From positions 436,581,228 through 436,645,227 of the forward strand of contig NC_073692.1 of NCBI RefSeq assembly GCF_029784155.1: a DNA stretch of 64,000 bases. The letters run 5' to 3'. The first letter of the stretch is position 1. Every line of letters starts with the position of its first letter. Both the position numbers and the translations under genes were made by a program. The stretch comes from Uranotaenia lowii (Eukaryota > Arthropoda > Insecta > Diptera > Culicidae). This document shows positions 12,598 through 26,265 of this stretch, one piece after another. Under the pieces are notes generated by a model that made no database searches, was not told the origin of the DNA, and worked only from the letters and a program-made list of their open reading frames with translations.

Positions 12598-14565
12598 CTA
12601 CTCGCTAACTTTCAGCTACTCAGTTCAGAGTGACGGTTACTCAGTTGTCGCCAAAACCGCACTTACTCAGTTCTGACTAAACGGCCTTTACTCAGATCTG
12701 ACTAACTGCCCTTTTCGCGACTTCTGAGTCGAGGTTAGGGGCCGTTCACTAATTACGTAAGCACATAGCGGGGGTGGGGGGTTTTCACATTTGCTTATGA
12801 TCTCTTACTAGGGGGGTAGAGGGGTTTCCAAAAATCTTACGTAAGAAATGTTACATCGATAATTCGTCACAGCCATACGAAACCATATTACTCAGGTTTT
12901 ATTTTGATTTCTCACTACCTGTTTGTTGGTAATTTTTGATGTTATGTTATTAATCTTTTAATCTGTTTTAATTAATAAAAAAAGATGCTGATTCTATAAA
13001 ATTAATAGAGAACCAATTCAAACCAACATGTCATCAGAAACACTGAATCACATTATTTTAAAAGATCGTCGCTATTCGCTTTTCATCATAACAATCTTTT
13101 TAATTTGAAAATTTATAGAAACAGAAAGGGAAATGGAGCGTTCTGACAACACAATTTGAAAACATTTTATTTCGAAAATGACTTCATCAAGTAGAAATCT
13201 TTAAAAATCGATATGGGGGATTTTAGATAATAAATTTCTAGACAGTTTTTTCAGTGATACCAACCAAGCCACTACCAACTTTTACAAACTATTTACCAAA
13301 AAAAATTGTAAAACTTTATCGCTAATCGCTGAAGTAAATCTCAGCTTCTAGGTTAATCAACAACGTAATTGTCGTTAAACATTTTCGCACCAATTTTGAT
13401 TTTTATGATTTTTAGTTCAAAAACAAACATTTTTGATGGAACCTTCTGCTAACCTGATCTCTCACTTGTTTTTAAATCGGAATATAGATTTTATATTGTT
13501 TATTCGATTGTGGAAATTTATTGAAGATTATTGTAACCCCGAACATGCTATGTTCTTAGAACTTAATGTTTTCTATAATCGTTTAAGACATTTCATCTGT
13601 TATTTTGTATAAATTATGCTTTTCAAATGCAGTTATTAAGTTTTATTTATAAAGTGCTCTACTTTGAAGCATGGATTACACTTTTCTAATATTTTCAAGC
13701 TGTTTTTTTTTTGAAAAAACGTGTCAATTTCTTATAGAATTAAAAACGTAAGATCTTACTAGGGGGGGAGGGGGGTTTTCGAAAAATCTTACTTTGTCTT
13801 ACCAGAGGGGGAGGGAGGGTTGAAAATTTCCAAAATCGTGCTTACGTAATTAGTGAACGGCCCCTTACTCAGAATGCGTGAATGCTTTCGGGTCGGTTTT
13901 TGATCGGATTTTTCATGCTGGGAAAGTTAAAACCTGTATAATTTTCGGAAAAGATTATGGATTGGTTGATTCAATGAATAAAAAGTCGAACTATTGCACA
14001 TAAATCTTTATTTAAAAAATATCTTAAACAATTTCATTTTTCTGTTTATCCCGCGCCGGGTTACGCTTCCTCCGGGACCTATTCTGCGTTACCGGATTGG
14101 GAAACATTATTTTGGAACCAACGCAACCACAGTACGCCTGATTTTTCCAAGATGCTGTTTTTGTTCGTTCCTGGACTTTATCGCCGGTAAATTTGCAACG
14201 CATTCCGAAGGATAATTTTTTATGCATCTCTGATTCGACAAAAAATCGTCGTAATTCCCTGTAAAATTATCAAAAGCACGTTAATATTATAAGATTACCG
14301 TTAAAAATGTATATACATTTACCATATCAATTTCCCAATTCTTTGTAGTCGAAAACAAACTAAAACGACTGCCTCGCAGTAACTGATCCAAATTTACTCA
14401 GTTGTCGCTTTCAAGCACTCGAATTCGCTGAGTGCCAATTTTCGAGTCGTCTGAGTAGCCGTTACTCGGAAAAACTGAGTCGTTTTAGATCAAGCGACGG
14501 CTGCGCCATACAAAAGGCGATGTCTGAGTAAAATGGAGGCGGGCTCTGAGTAGGGGAACATGCCC
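12598..14565. mobile_element. probable TIR element with ACTCAG motif clusters, interrupted
   Basis: ACTCAG occurs repeatedly between 12617 and 12700, again at 13868 and near 14396. The inverse CTGAGT dominates between about 14427 and 14555. The two sides share longer words such as TTACTCAGTTGTCGC. This inverted organisation suggests subterminal repeats of one element split by the insertion at 12738-13864. A minus-strand 67-codon frame at 14024-14227, with a basic NRSRRKRNP stretch, may be a coding relic but is unassigned. Outer boundaries and a TSD were not found. Confidence 0.45.
12738..13864. mobile_element. PIF/Harbinger-type nonautonomous element, TTA TSD
   Basis: The left end GGGGCCGTTCACTAATTACG and the right end are perfect inverted repeats extending through GTAAGCAC (about 27 bp). 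TTA flanks both sides (12735-12737 and 13865-13867). A 3-bp TTA target with GGGGCC-type ends is typical of PIF/Harbinger. G-rich runs follow both ends (TACTAGGGGGG near 12808 and 13757). No transposase is visible in the 1127 bp. Confidence 0.75.
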
Positions 14566-14851
14566 TATTATGCGCCACCTAAGCGAATCGCTGATTTTCT
14601 ATGTATTCCACGTACAAATTGTGTTAAAAATGGGTGAAATCGTCGAGGAAAAGTGTTTTCTACAAATGCCTTTGATTTTGTATTACACAAATTGCTATAG
14701 TTGCTTCAAAAATTTGATTTTTAAAAACCATATTCAAAGCCACAGAACAAAACTGTGTTGCAAATACGCGCCGCTGTGTATTCAATACTCGCCTAGCAGC
14801 CGAACACACCCGAAAGCAGCCGAAGACCGAAAACACACCAATACTTACAGA

Positions 14852-16339
14852 CAAGGATGGAAAAATTCGTTCACCAGCATGAACGCTAATGATTCTCAAT
14901 CACCGCTCCGTTCACAATGATAGCATCGGCGATGCGAGCGTGAACAAACGACCGCTGATTGGTCGGATTGGCAATCCGAATGAATGAACTTTTAAATACG
15001 TTCGGGTGAACGAACCGATGGCCGAAACGTTCGCCGCAGTTAACTGGATCGTTTTTTATTTTCACCACGACGATCGTTGGGTGAATTGATTCGCAAATGA
15101 TTGTTGAAACACAATCGCCAAACGATTGCACGATTGCATTCGCGAATGTTTCTGTAACCGGTAAAGGATTGCACCATCAGGTGCTTGTTTTTCGGTTAAC
15201 TTTGTGCGTGTTTTAGCCCCCGCGCTCGCTGACGGTTTGTTTTCTCATGATTTTATTATAATTTATGTTCGAATAAGAACATTCAGCACTTTTGCACATT
15301 GCGTAGATAACTAAACTGACAAAGGGGGGTTTGAAAATGTCCGCTCTTGTTTACGAAGCCTAGGGATTTAGCTTTTGGCTATTGGCACATTTTTTTTAAC
15401 CAAAATTGCCAAATAATCATTTAATTATGTTGAGATTGCAAGAATACATAATACAAAATTATTACTTTTATATGCGTCACATAAAAGTTATAAAATCCCA
15501 CACATAAATATTGTAAGCCGACATAGCACTCAAATATCTGCCTACATCTGGGCGATTACGTGCTTGCCTACTTGAAGGCGTTTTGTTTTGTTCGAATTGG
15601 TTTTCGGAAGGAAATAAAAAATTGTGAGGTATTGGCTCGAATTTTTTTTAAATTTTTATTGTTAATTGAAATAACTATAAAAATGTTAAGCCTAATACGT
15701 GCGTATGTTTCGCGTTCGTATTCCATTGGGACATAAAAGCAAATTCCGCACCGGAAAATCAGCAGCTAAGACGACGTTTATTCGACTGAAACAATATCGA
15801 CGGCTTTGATCGACACCAGGCCGACGTCCTTGCCTCCTATTTTCAAACCCCCCATTGTCAGTTTAGTTTTCTACGCAATGTGCAAAAGTCCACACTTTTA
15901 CTAATTATATGTTGAATGTTCCTATTCAAACATAAATTAAAATAACATCATGAGAAAACAAACCATCAGCGAGCGCGGGGGCTAAAACACGCACAAAATT
16001 AGCCGAAAAACAAGCACCTGATGGCGCAATCCTTTACCGGTTACGGAAACATTCGCGAATGCAATCTTACAATCGTTTGGCGATTGTGTTTCGACAATCA
16101 TTTGCGAACGTCGTGGTGAAAATAAAAAACGATCCAATTGAACGCGGCGAATGTTTCGGGCTTCGTTTCGTTCACCCGAACTTATTAAAAGTTCATTCAT
16201 TCGGGATTGCAATCGTTAGTGTTCATTGTGGTGTGTTAAATTTTTCCTTTCCCGATTGCTTCGATTGGCAGTTAGAGTTGAATGAGTTCACCACGGATTG
16301 CAGATTGAATGTACTTCGATCAGATTTTTTCCATGCTTG
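14852..16339. mobile_element. hAT-type foldback element, 1488 bp, 8-bp TSD
   Basis: The ends CAAGGATGGAAAAA and (reverse complement of the right end) CAAGCATGGAAAAA are flanked by exact 8-bp copies of CTTACAGA at 14844-14851 and 16340-16347. Long inverted arms run inward to 15338 and 15839 (mirror centre near 15588), leaving a 500-bp unpaired core. The left arm has extra sequence near 14900-14960 that is absent on the right. No transposase is present. End sequence resembles the element at 7335-8557 (CAAGGA), suggesting related families. Confidence 0.8.
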
Positions 16340-16347
16340 CTTACAGA

Positions 16348-16924
16348 CACTTTGACTGAAAAGAAAACCAAAATGGACTAATCAAAATTTAAAAAAAAAT
16401 GGAAAAGTAAATTTTTTGGGCTGAATTAACGCTCAAAATATGGTTTTATACTTTTTGTTCATTCTCAATGAAAATTGGCCTTTTTGAAAAATTTAAGCTA
16501 TTTTCAGCCTACTACGATTGGCGCGTTATAACGAGCGCATGGGCCGTGATAGAACATACCAGTAAAAAGTATACCTTTGCGAGTTCAGTATGATTTTTTA
16601 GCATAAAATCATAGTTTAGATTCTCCTCTATCGATGCGTCAGAAAATATTGTCTTATTCGTTTTTTCTGCTTGGTGAAACCTTATTGAAAATGTTTTAAA
16701 GTTTAGATCAAAATGACGAAAAACCTAAATTGTGAAATTATCACGACACAGGGGCATTTTCAGCAAAAATTCATACTTGCCATGGCGTATCGCAGCATTT
16801 AAAACAAATTGGTAATGTTTTGCAGGCTTAAAATGTTTCAGAATCTTCAAAACAAGGGTGGCGCGTATTAGCCACGTGGGGCGTTATATGAACTTTTCCC
16901 CTATTTCAAAATTAGCGAGTATAG
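16348..16924. other. AT-rich spacer, nothing recognised
   Basis: No supported gene. The open frame starting at 16858 runs into the adjacent inverted-repeat element. Confidence 0.4.
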
Positions 16925-18045
16925 CAATGTTTTGTTCACACGTGCAAATATTTGTGACGTTCTGTCAAGTGGTCGAAGTTCATCGACTTCAATTTTTGGC
17001 CACCACACGTGCTATCTATAATGTATTCTATAAACCACCCTTTTTCCAAATGAAGACTTTTTTTAATTACTGTAAGGAAATGACAATTCATTCCGTGGTT
17101 TGTGAAAGCCCCACAGTGAGACGTTCTAACAGTCGTTATTACTCTTTTTCTTACGTCCCACTCACTATTACATATTTTTGAGAATCAAGTCTTTGTTTCC
17201 TTAAGCATGACTTTCAAAACTAGTTATGACAATTTAAGCAGATTGTTCTCCTTCGGAACAAAAAGAACACATTTGACTTTTAATCCCTCCACTTCTGTTT
17301 TCGACTGATTGCACCATTCCAGATCCAACCAAAACGTAGTATCAACTTTGTAGGATCTATGGAAGTGTTATTTAGGAAAAAAAGTTGCATTTTGAGGCAA
17401 CCTTCTTTGTATATTTAGCCATTCATTTATGTAAGACTGACTGATTTGCAGCTTTCACAGATCGTCACATCAAATTAATGATTTTATTTCTTGATCTCCG
17501 GAACATTCAGGCGAGACTTGTCAATGAAAAGTTTGTGGCTGGAAACCTGTCAGGCTAAAAAGTTTGTTTTGCTGTCCTTTACGTAATTTTTCAAAATATT
17601 TACCGCTAGCTGTTACAATATTTTGCGCACGATTTGACTACCGTATTTTGTTTATATCTACGGTGGGCAGCTTTTTTTCTTGCAGAAATGAAGTCAGGCT
17701 TGTTTATATGTCATCAAGATGAACTAGAAAGAAAAGTTTTTTTTGTCACATCTTCTGTTGAAATTTTTTATTTCCGCTTGATAAAACCTCCGATATTCCT
17801 TACCTTTTGGAATCAATCATCTTCACTTCATGAATAGTGAAAATTAGAATGAATTAACACACTTGTAGATCCTCTAGGGATTCCTCAACGATTTACCATA
17901 TGAACGAATAGTTGATTTCCATCTGTTTTTGAGTCTCCCACTGGGACTAATTTTTCTGTATCCTGCCCAAAAAATGTATTCAATGACCTTCTCAAAAACC
18001 ACTTAACAGAACGTCACAAAAATTTGCACATGTACTTGAACATTA
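16925..18045. mobile_element. TIR element with about 45-bp inverted ends
   Basis: The left end contains GTGCAAATATTTGTGACGTT then CTGTCAAGTGG. The right end, reverse complemented, contains GTGCAAATTTTTGTGACGTT then CTGTTAAGTGG. The match extends outward with more mismatches to AATGTT. No TSD was resolved. Frames at 16858-17181 and 17634-17837 show no transposase motif. Confidence 0.55.
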
Positions 18046-19108
18046 CACTAGTGGGTAACTTCACTTAAAATTTCATTAATGTTTATTCATGCATGCAGAA
18101 GAAATTAACAAAACAAAGTTTTGTATTTTTTCAAATACCTTCCTTAAATATCCGGACTAATTACTGATGGATTCTGGTTCCAATTTTCCAAATGTTCCTG
18201 GTTTTCTTTTTCGAAACAGAGCTGTAAACGAGATATTGTGATTTGATAGCGCGATTTCAATTTTGTTTTCGTAAACAGTGGTGGCAGCCTCAGATGTTGT
18301 CTCCCAACTAAGGAGCACTCGTTCTATTCATCGTAAGCTAAACAGAATTAAAAACTTAAAGTTAAAAAAGTCTGCCGAATATTTGCTAGAAACGTACATA
18401 GTGGTATCTTCAAATTTCAGCACACCCGACTTCTCTAGCAGGTTTTTTTGTGTACTGTCTAGATCTAAGGTATTTACGCAAAATCGCATAAATAGAAATC
18501 TCAATCATAGGAAGGGGATCTAGGAGATGTTTCAGTTTCAAACAACATCCCTTGATTTCCTCTTTCTCACAATCTTGTGTTTCAACCCTGCCTGCCTGCT
18601 GGCGAGTGGCAAAACCCCGATCAACGAAATGAGAAGACGGCCGAGACTTTGTTTTTAACGCAAATTGCCAACGGTCAATGCCAGCAAGTTTTATGAGAAG
18701 CACATCAGCCAGCGGTTCGCCAGCTCCTCGGCCACCTGTAGTAATAAGTGCTGGGCGGCCCCCGAGTTGTGTGACCCCTAGACTGAGGGAGGACTATCAA
18801 GTTTTATTAATACCACCCACTTGTCTGCGTCACTTAGATCAAATGATACCTACCTACATCCATACATACATATACGCGTGAAACAATTTGCGTCGTTATA
18901 GTTCCATATGAGTGCGGAGAAAGTGTCTTCCTGGAGTATAGAGATTTTTTTTTGATTTTCTAACGTTTTGTTTTAATCAGTTTAAAATATTTTTTCTTTT
19001 CTGATCTCAGATACATCCCATTCTAATGATTTTCAACACTAACATTGTGACATAAAAAGTTATCTGTGTTTTTTTTTGCATAGCGTTTTTGCTATAAGAT
19101 ATGTACAC
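18046..19108. other. intergenic, nothing recognised
   Basis: A GC-richer patch at 18580-18790 gives short frames on both strands without a domain. It could be an exon or an old repeat, and I cannot decide. Confidence 0.35.
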
Positions 19109-19110
19109 TA

Positions 19111-19873
19111 CACTGCAAAAATTCGACACATTAGGGGTATGTGTCTGCCTATATAGATTTTTGCAATTTGTCTGCCAATTAAAAAATATGTGCCACACAT
19201 AGATTTCAGGAAATATTTCAGTGGTATATGTATGACATAAACATTATAAAATTTCACACAGGTTTTAAATGTGTGAAATATTCGATTGGAGTTAGTTTTT
19301 GAGTCTACATTCTGGCGATTAAAACTGCGAAGACGATTGTTTTCTAAATTCGTTCTTTATGTTGATATAATTTATTTCTCAAAATGTTAACATGATTTTT
19401 CTAATTCAACAACTGCTGTCCATCATCGGTGGGTCATTGTCTGAGCTGTCCGTTTCAAGCTTTTTTTTCTCGATCCAATTCGAAGGTTTGATAATTTTGA
19501 TCTGAAAGCAGATGATTTCGATAGAAATAGAATCAATCAAATCAATTGAATTAATAACTGACCTTTGCAAGCGATTATCATTCATTTCTTAGTGAACCGT
19601 CCTACCTTGTTATCATCGTTGAAAGGCCGACCGGTACTCCCGCAGACGGTAGAATTTTTTAAGTGTATGAAGCAAAAACAAAGATTGCACGCTCCTTCGA
19701 CAGCTCAAGTTTTTTCCCAATTGCAGCCATTTTGAATTCGTGAAATCTTTCAAAATTGAAAATTATTAATGTTATGTGTCAATTAATAAAACCTATTTGT
19801 ATCATATAGCCAATGAATTCAAAGAGCGTATGTGTGGTGAAACATAAAATCAAAGTGTCGATTTTTTGCAGTG
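19111..19873. mobile_element. TA-type nonautonomous element, 763 bp
   Basis: The left end CACTGCAAAAATTCGACAC and right end (reverse complement CACTGCAAAAAATCGACAC) are flanked by TA at 19109-19110 and 19874-19875, as in Tc1/mariner-type MITEs. On the minus strand the interior has a possible 61-nt GT-AG intron (19502-19562, acceptor CTTTCAG). It would join ATGAATGATAATCGC to a short open frame of 33 codons in all. No transposase is present. Confidence 0.7.
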
Positions 19874-19875
19874 TA

Positions 19876-22800
19876 GACTGAGTCAATTTGTGGTCATTTT
19901 TGAATTTCTCAAACCCTGGGGTCTAAAAAGCTTCGTCTTGGTTCAAAACCCATCCATTATTTTTTTGCAGAATTTTCCAGCCGGAAGTTGCGATGCAATA
20001 TTGTGTTTTTTTTATGCAAAATTACGACCATTTCTGCAAGTCCAGTAGGTACTCGAGAGGCATTTGTAGTATGTACTTATACCTACATATATAGCGAACG
20101 TGGCCGGGGTTAGCAGATATTACTCAATCCGCGATAAGAAGGGGTCGTTATCACCATCAGTATATTGCAGTGGAGCTACATTTACATGAGAAAGCACTGA
20201 GCACCGATTGAGTGGACAAAGCAGGAGCTAACCAAGACGCCCTAACGGTGTTTACATTTCTTTATTTGTAATTCATACTACATCAAATCTCGTTACTAAG
20301 AGATATCACGAGTCATTTTTAGAACAAATAAGACAAGATCTTTGCAAATTGTCAACTGTTCATCACAAACCGGTAGTTGTTAGCATTTAGTATTTGGTGA
20401 ATCAAGCATACGTAACAATGCAACAGCTGCACACAATTTTTTCCGTGCTGATCTGTGATTTCCTGTTGCTTATTAACTTGCTTTTGATTATTCATCGGAT
20501 ATTACTGTGGTTGGGATGAGCTCTGTTGTGAGAGAGCTTTCAATTTGTAATTTATCTTATTCATCTTAAAGCAAACACACTACTAGACACCGAATTCTGA
20601 ATGAAAATGATACCTGCTGTATGTAATTGCTATGCTGTTTTGAACATACTTCTTATCGATATGTATGTGAGTAACAAAACAATGAATAAAATGTTTCAAC
20701 AAAATTTCCTCGACATGCCTCATTGTATCGTCAAATGAATAAAGCAAATGAATCAATCTAACTCCATTCAGTTGTGAGCTTTTTGAACCTACTTGTTTTG
20801 AGAATGGCATCAAAACTTGAAAATTTGAAATCCTTTCCTATAGTTAAATTGAGCTGCGTCGACTATTTCAAGATCGCAGACCAACGCGACAACTGCATCC
20901 ATGGTCATTTTGCTGAACTGTCCAGATCATCACCAAAATAAAGTTGAACCAGACCGTGTGAGAGATGAAAACAGACATCATCAGAGGTCAAGTTCGTCCG
21001 AAAACCCGAACAGTCTGTTCTAGAATTATAATATTCCATCTAAAACATGGGACAGAATGGATGCTCATCATATCGTTGCCAGCACCATGATGATCATCAT
21101 CACACAGTTGCTACCATCATTTTCCGGACGGAAGCTGGGGAGGAAATGAACGAATTAATTCGAATGAACGCGAATGCGTCCGAGGGTCTTCTAAACAATA
21201 ATGCGGTGGTTCATGGTTTGTTTCCTCGTCGATTTTAAATGTGGTCATATATTTCGTTAAACTTTTTTTCTGTTTCTATTGATCTTTTGAATCATGTGTA
21301 TTTCTCATACTCGAATGATATAGAAATTGATTTATCTTGCGTCGCTTAATTAGGCTGGAACAGCGGCCAGCGTGTTCGTTTAAAAAAATCAAATCTTTCT
21401 TTGGAGGGACAATCCACATTAAACAGAATCGTAAAATTGAGCTATTTTCGATCATAAATAAAAAATAAAAAACGAATACAAAAATTACAAAAGGTCCCAC
21501 TTTCCACAGTTAGTTTTTTGCTCTTGGAATTCTTTGAATATTTTTATAATTTATCGAATTTTTCTTAATTGTCTTTTTGAAGCTTTTTCGAGCGATCACA
21601 TGTCATCTTTTTGTTCGTTTGCACTGCTAGTTTCCGCTTGTGAGTTGAACCACGCATGGCCTACTATTGTGTGGTGGTAGCTACACTTTCTATCTGTATC
21701 TACCACTGCAACTTAGTAGACCTGTGAGGAACAAAGAAATGAAAGTTTTTCAAATTTAAAAATACCCTTCCGCTCATTTTCAGCATCATCCATCTTATTC
21801 TAATCTTTTATCCGTCTATTATTTTCCAATTCTTAAATGTTCTTTCTCAAAGAATATAAAATTTCACCGATATAACCGATAGAATAATTTCATAAAATTT
21901 TATGATCATACCAATAAAAGTTGGGCTTTATTTTTTGAATAATTTACAAATGAGTGTTACTTTTATAAAAGTGACAATATTTAGGCAATTGACTGTTTGT
22001 AGCAAAAAAAATGCATTAAACACTTAATTATTTTAAATATTAATTATTGTTTTTTTCAATTTTTACAATTTGCACAGAAAATGCCTTAATAAAACCATTC
22101 GTAAATAAAAAAACAATTTGCACAGTTTCTCCAAATATTGTTATCAGTTTTTTTTTTGAACTCATGATGGTTTTTTTTGGTTTTGGAGAATTAGCGTTTT
22201 AGTTTCCAAACAGTTTTTTCGAAACAATTTTTTTCAAAACGATCAGTTTTCGTCGTAACCTCAAAAACTGTATTGCAAAGACTGTCATTTCTTATTATAG
22301 GTAGATGATCATGTCTTTTGTTGAATATATGATAGAGTACACGAAACATGTTAGAATAAGGTGAAACGAGATCATGGACCACCGTAAAGGTTCGTGGCAT
22401 TACCCTATAAGAGCATGAATTGCAGAATTCTGATAGTGCTTTTTTAAGAACCTCTCCGCAAAACCGGATGCGTTCACTCTTGTTGCGTTACCGTGAGTTC
22501 AGTAGACAGCGTTTGGTCATCATCATATTTGGCCAACAACAGCTCCCCGTTTCAGAACGTCCATCGCTAGAAGGTTTGATCAGACCGGAATCCAATACAC
22601 AACGATGATGGTGCTGGATAAGGAGCGCGAGAGTTCACTGAATTGATACAAACTTGTGCGCGCCGTCGTACTGCTCTGTTACGTAGGATTATGCATCACC
22701 AAAAACGGTAATAACTATGGGTGGCCGTTTTGCTGCTGCTGTCCGAATGGCGTTGCCCCACACACACTGGCCACAGATGAATTCCAGTCGACGCACCGCG

Positions 22801-23096
22801 CCAACAGCGCATTTGGGAGCCAATAATCGTGTCAAAGTGCACTAAAAATGGGTCTGCCTCGGTGTGTTGGCATACACACATATGTACATATGTTGGGGTA
22901 GCCCTGTTGTTCCCTAGGGCACGTTGATTTTTTTTTGCAAATCATAAAACAAATAGAAGATGATTTGATAAAAGATGTTGCTCCGAAGATTGCTATAAGC
23001 TTATATTATAAATGCATGATTTGACTAAGATCATAGTGCTAACAACTTCAAACTGCTATTAGGTTATTTTTTGTCCGGCAAGAATTTTGAAAATAA
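19876..23096. other. intergenic, nothing recognised
   Basis: Several 60-76 codon frames occur on both strands, none with a recognisable domain. No complete inverted-repeat element was found. Confidence 0.4.
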
Positions 23097-24163
23097 CACG
23101 CAGAGAAAACTTGGATTTTGAAACAAAACAAAACTGACTTTGATTCAAAACACTCAGTTTTTTTAATCAAACTCCTGTTTTCTTTGAATCAATGAATTCT
23201 CGTTCTGATTCAAATGAATAATTTTTGAAAGAAAGAATTAATTTTTTGAACCGAATAATTTTGGAATTTGATTTTAAACAAATTCTTTGATTCAAAAGAC
23301 ATTTTTTCAATTGCATATGTCTTTTAAAACAAAGTAAATTTTCTTTCAACCAAAGAAAAATGTTTTCAACAGAAAGGAATAATTTCTTTAAGTTAAAACT
23401 TCAAACTTAGAAGATAATTTGGATTGAGCAAGTACCGAATTTCGAATTAAGTTTCGCCGGTCGTGTTAAAAATCAAAACTAGTGAATCAGAGATAGCTAT
23501 TTAGGAGGATTCAGGATGAGGAATGCATACCATGGTAAGTGCGTGTTAATCCATTAGTCAAAAAGTGAATATTTAAGATTTTATATAAACTTTTACATTG
23601 TTACAGGACCACGGCTGATTCCGCCCAAAATCCAGCGGTCTGATTCTCTTCGGGCCGATCTTCAGCGGCAATCACCAGTTGGATGACCGGAGTTGCTTCC
23701 GGAAGTTTATTGAGCGGTCCAAGAAGAATGCCCTCAGGCCAATATTTAGGACCGGTTAATTCCATTATAGTGAACCAGTGTTTGTGTTAAGTTTGTAATA
23801 AAAATGAATTTAAGATGTAAATTGTTTCTTTTTATTGTTCAAAATTCCTAATTGGAACTTCTGAACAACAGAAAATATTTTTTTCCAATTGGAATAAAAG
23901 GAAAATATTTCAATGAACCAATCCTTTTAAATCTAAATCTAAATTACATTGTAGCAAACGAAAACAACTTTGCATCGAATGAAACTGTTTTTTGTTTCAA
24001 AGCATTAAGATTTTGACTCAAAGATTTTTCAAAAGAAAAATTCTTTGAAACAAAGGAAAATGTCCTTGAACCAATGGAATTTTTATTTATCCCAAAATCA
24101 AAGGAAAAAATCCTTTGTTTTTGCGGCACTTTCCTTTGAAATAAAAAATCTTTTTTCTGAGTG
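23097..24163. mobile_element. CACKCAGA-ended nonautonomous element with TTTGATTCAAA motifs
   Basis: The left end CACGCAGAGAAAA and the right end (reverse complement CACTCAGAAAAAA) are imperfect inverted repeats flanked by AA, perhaps an altered TA. Palindromic TTTGATTCAAA-like words recur through both flanks. The GC-richer core (23480-23760) has an apparent 72-nt intron: donor GTAAGT at 23535, acceptor TTACAG at 23606. It would join ATG (23516) to a frame closing near 23684, followed by AATAAA near 23800. The spliced frame has about 33 codons. Its coding status is unproven. Confidence 0.55.
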
Positions 24164-24165
24164 AA

Positions 24166-26265
24166 GGTGTTAAAATTCAAAAATAAATATTGACACCGCC
24201 TAAGTTCAATATGAGCAGGAAAACGCTTCGACTTAAAGTGCAAAATATGGTGCAGCCTTGTCAAAGTCACGTAACTGGAGGAAGTGTACTGCGTTAGTTG
24301 ATTTTTCTTCTTCGCTTTTCCTTTTGTTTATACACTGTCTCTAGCTAATCTTCTCCGGGGTGCTTTATTTTCTGTATAATATTAACTATAAATGCAACAA
24401 GCTTCTGTCTATGTTTTTGTTATGTAAGTTTTTCTATGGATTTATTGTTTTTCAACTGCCATAGCTGCCATAGTTTCAGAGGTTGGTTATTTTTTCGTTT
24501 TTTTTAAAGAGAAACTTGTTCACTGAATTGGCAGATAGATCACACTAACTTATGCTAATTCCAGTTAAAAAGGGCTATTTAATTTTTTTTTATAATCAAA
24601 GTTAACACTAATAAATAGTTTTGCGTCCAATAAGGGGCAAAATATTTTATTTCATTTAATTCTTTCATATCACCTCGTCCAGCGTCAAAACTGTGTCAAA
24701 TTACCAACCTAAAATTTCACTTGCCCCGACTCATGTCATGAGTGACGAATATTTTGGTTGAGTCCAGCCAGGGTTACTACCTAAAAGCTCTTGGGTTATT
24801 TTCAAACCACTTGATGAGTGCGCTCGGAGGTAAAGCCCCTCAATTAGGTGACAGGCATCAGTGCTGATTTAAAACTGGTAGATATCTAACTGCCTGCTCC
24901 TTTCATTGGCTGGTAGGGTGCGCGACGCATCTTGCAATAATAGACCCTGATGAATGACTCATTTCGTCTCTCGGCTCGATCGGGCGAATGTCCGTCTGCG
25001 TCTGACATGACTTACTAGCCGTCGCATGTCTGATCGTGCCTCTTGAAAAACTGTTTGCAATTTTGCCTGTATCCTGATCTTCGTCTTCGACATCGCAGAC
25101 ACCATCAGGCACATGTTCAACGCATTCAGTTTGTTGGTTCGATATTTTTTGCCCTAAAACGGGTTGTTTTTTAATTCAGAAAATCGTAGTACTATATACG
25201 GCGCTTATTCCAGCACTCATACATATGAACTGGTTTATATGAAAGCTACGCACAGTTAAAAAAAAGTTAAACCATACTTGATTCGATACTGATGGGATTT
25301 TTTATTGTTTTCTTACTCTGTTTCTTCAATTCAACACTAAATTTGATCAATCGAATAGTTGAACAACATATCTTACCAACATTCATTGAGTCCTAACTAG
25401 TAGATATAAATCTGTAATTTTTTTTTCTGAGAAATTAATTACTTCGGCCACGGCAATTATTACTACTATTTCTTTAAAGCAAGAATTGCTACTTTTGCTG
25501 ACAAAGCCATCTGTCGAAAAGTCTTTTTTAATGTTTCCTTATTACATAAATCTTTTACTAAGAAATCTGAAATTTTAAAGTACCAACTAATCCTTAATTT
25601 CTACGTAAAAAACCAAAAATTTCACAGTGTAGAAAAATGGGCTTCCACAATGCGAAAAAAACCAGAAAAACCTATAGTTTACCACCATCGAGCAGCAGCA
25701 GAATCAGATGCGTTTCGGCTGGCTGCTGCCAAAAGGGAAATGCCTGTGAGTAATGTTTATTGTGGCAGAAAGCGAATTGCCGAGTCATAAGTAAGAACGA
25801 TCGGTTAGTCGACTTTAGTTAGTCTGCAACGAACCGTTCAAAGTTATCATCATCGGAGTAGAAAAGTCCTTAAACTGCTCCAAAGTGTCAGTGTTGAATG
25901 ACGAAAGAGGTTTAACATTGTTATTTGAATTGGTTTTTTTATGCATAATTCACCAATTGTGGGAGTATTTAAATTTTCCAATGTATAAATACGCATTAAA
26001 AAATTCCATTAAATCCGGTAACGATACTAGGATATATTGTAAAATTAATCATCAGAGATTTTAAAGTTCTGTAACAAGCAACCTTATAGCTGAATTTAAT
26101 TGAGCCTTTTTGACTTATCCAACAGGTTAACTGATATGATGGATCCAACCGGAATAGAACGATGCATACAATTATCAAACGGAACACAATAAACTAAAGT
26201 AATTGTTAAATAAATGAGAGGTAAAGTATTTTACTTAATTGTTTCCTATTTTTTTTTTATTACAG
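24166..26265. other. region upstream of the MAST leader
   Basis: No coding exon is recognised. The acceptor at 26264-26265 implies an upstream exon on the plus strand. The GC-richer patch at 25680-25745, ending before GTGAGT at 25746, is one candidate noncoding first exon, but nothing proves it. Confidence 0.3.

Noticed and set aside
23944..24270. 108-codon minus-strand frame rich in FSF repeats
   Set aside because: The repeats arise from TTTGATTCAAA-like motifs of the element at 23097-24163, not from a protein.
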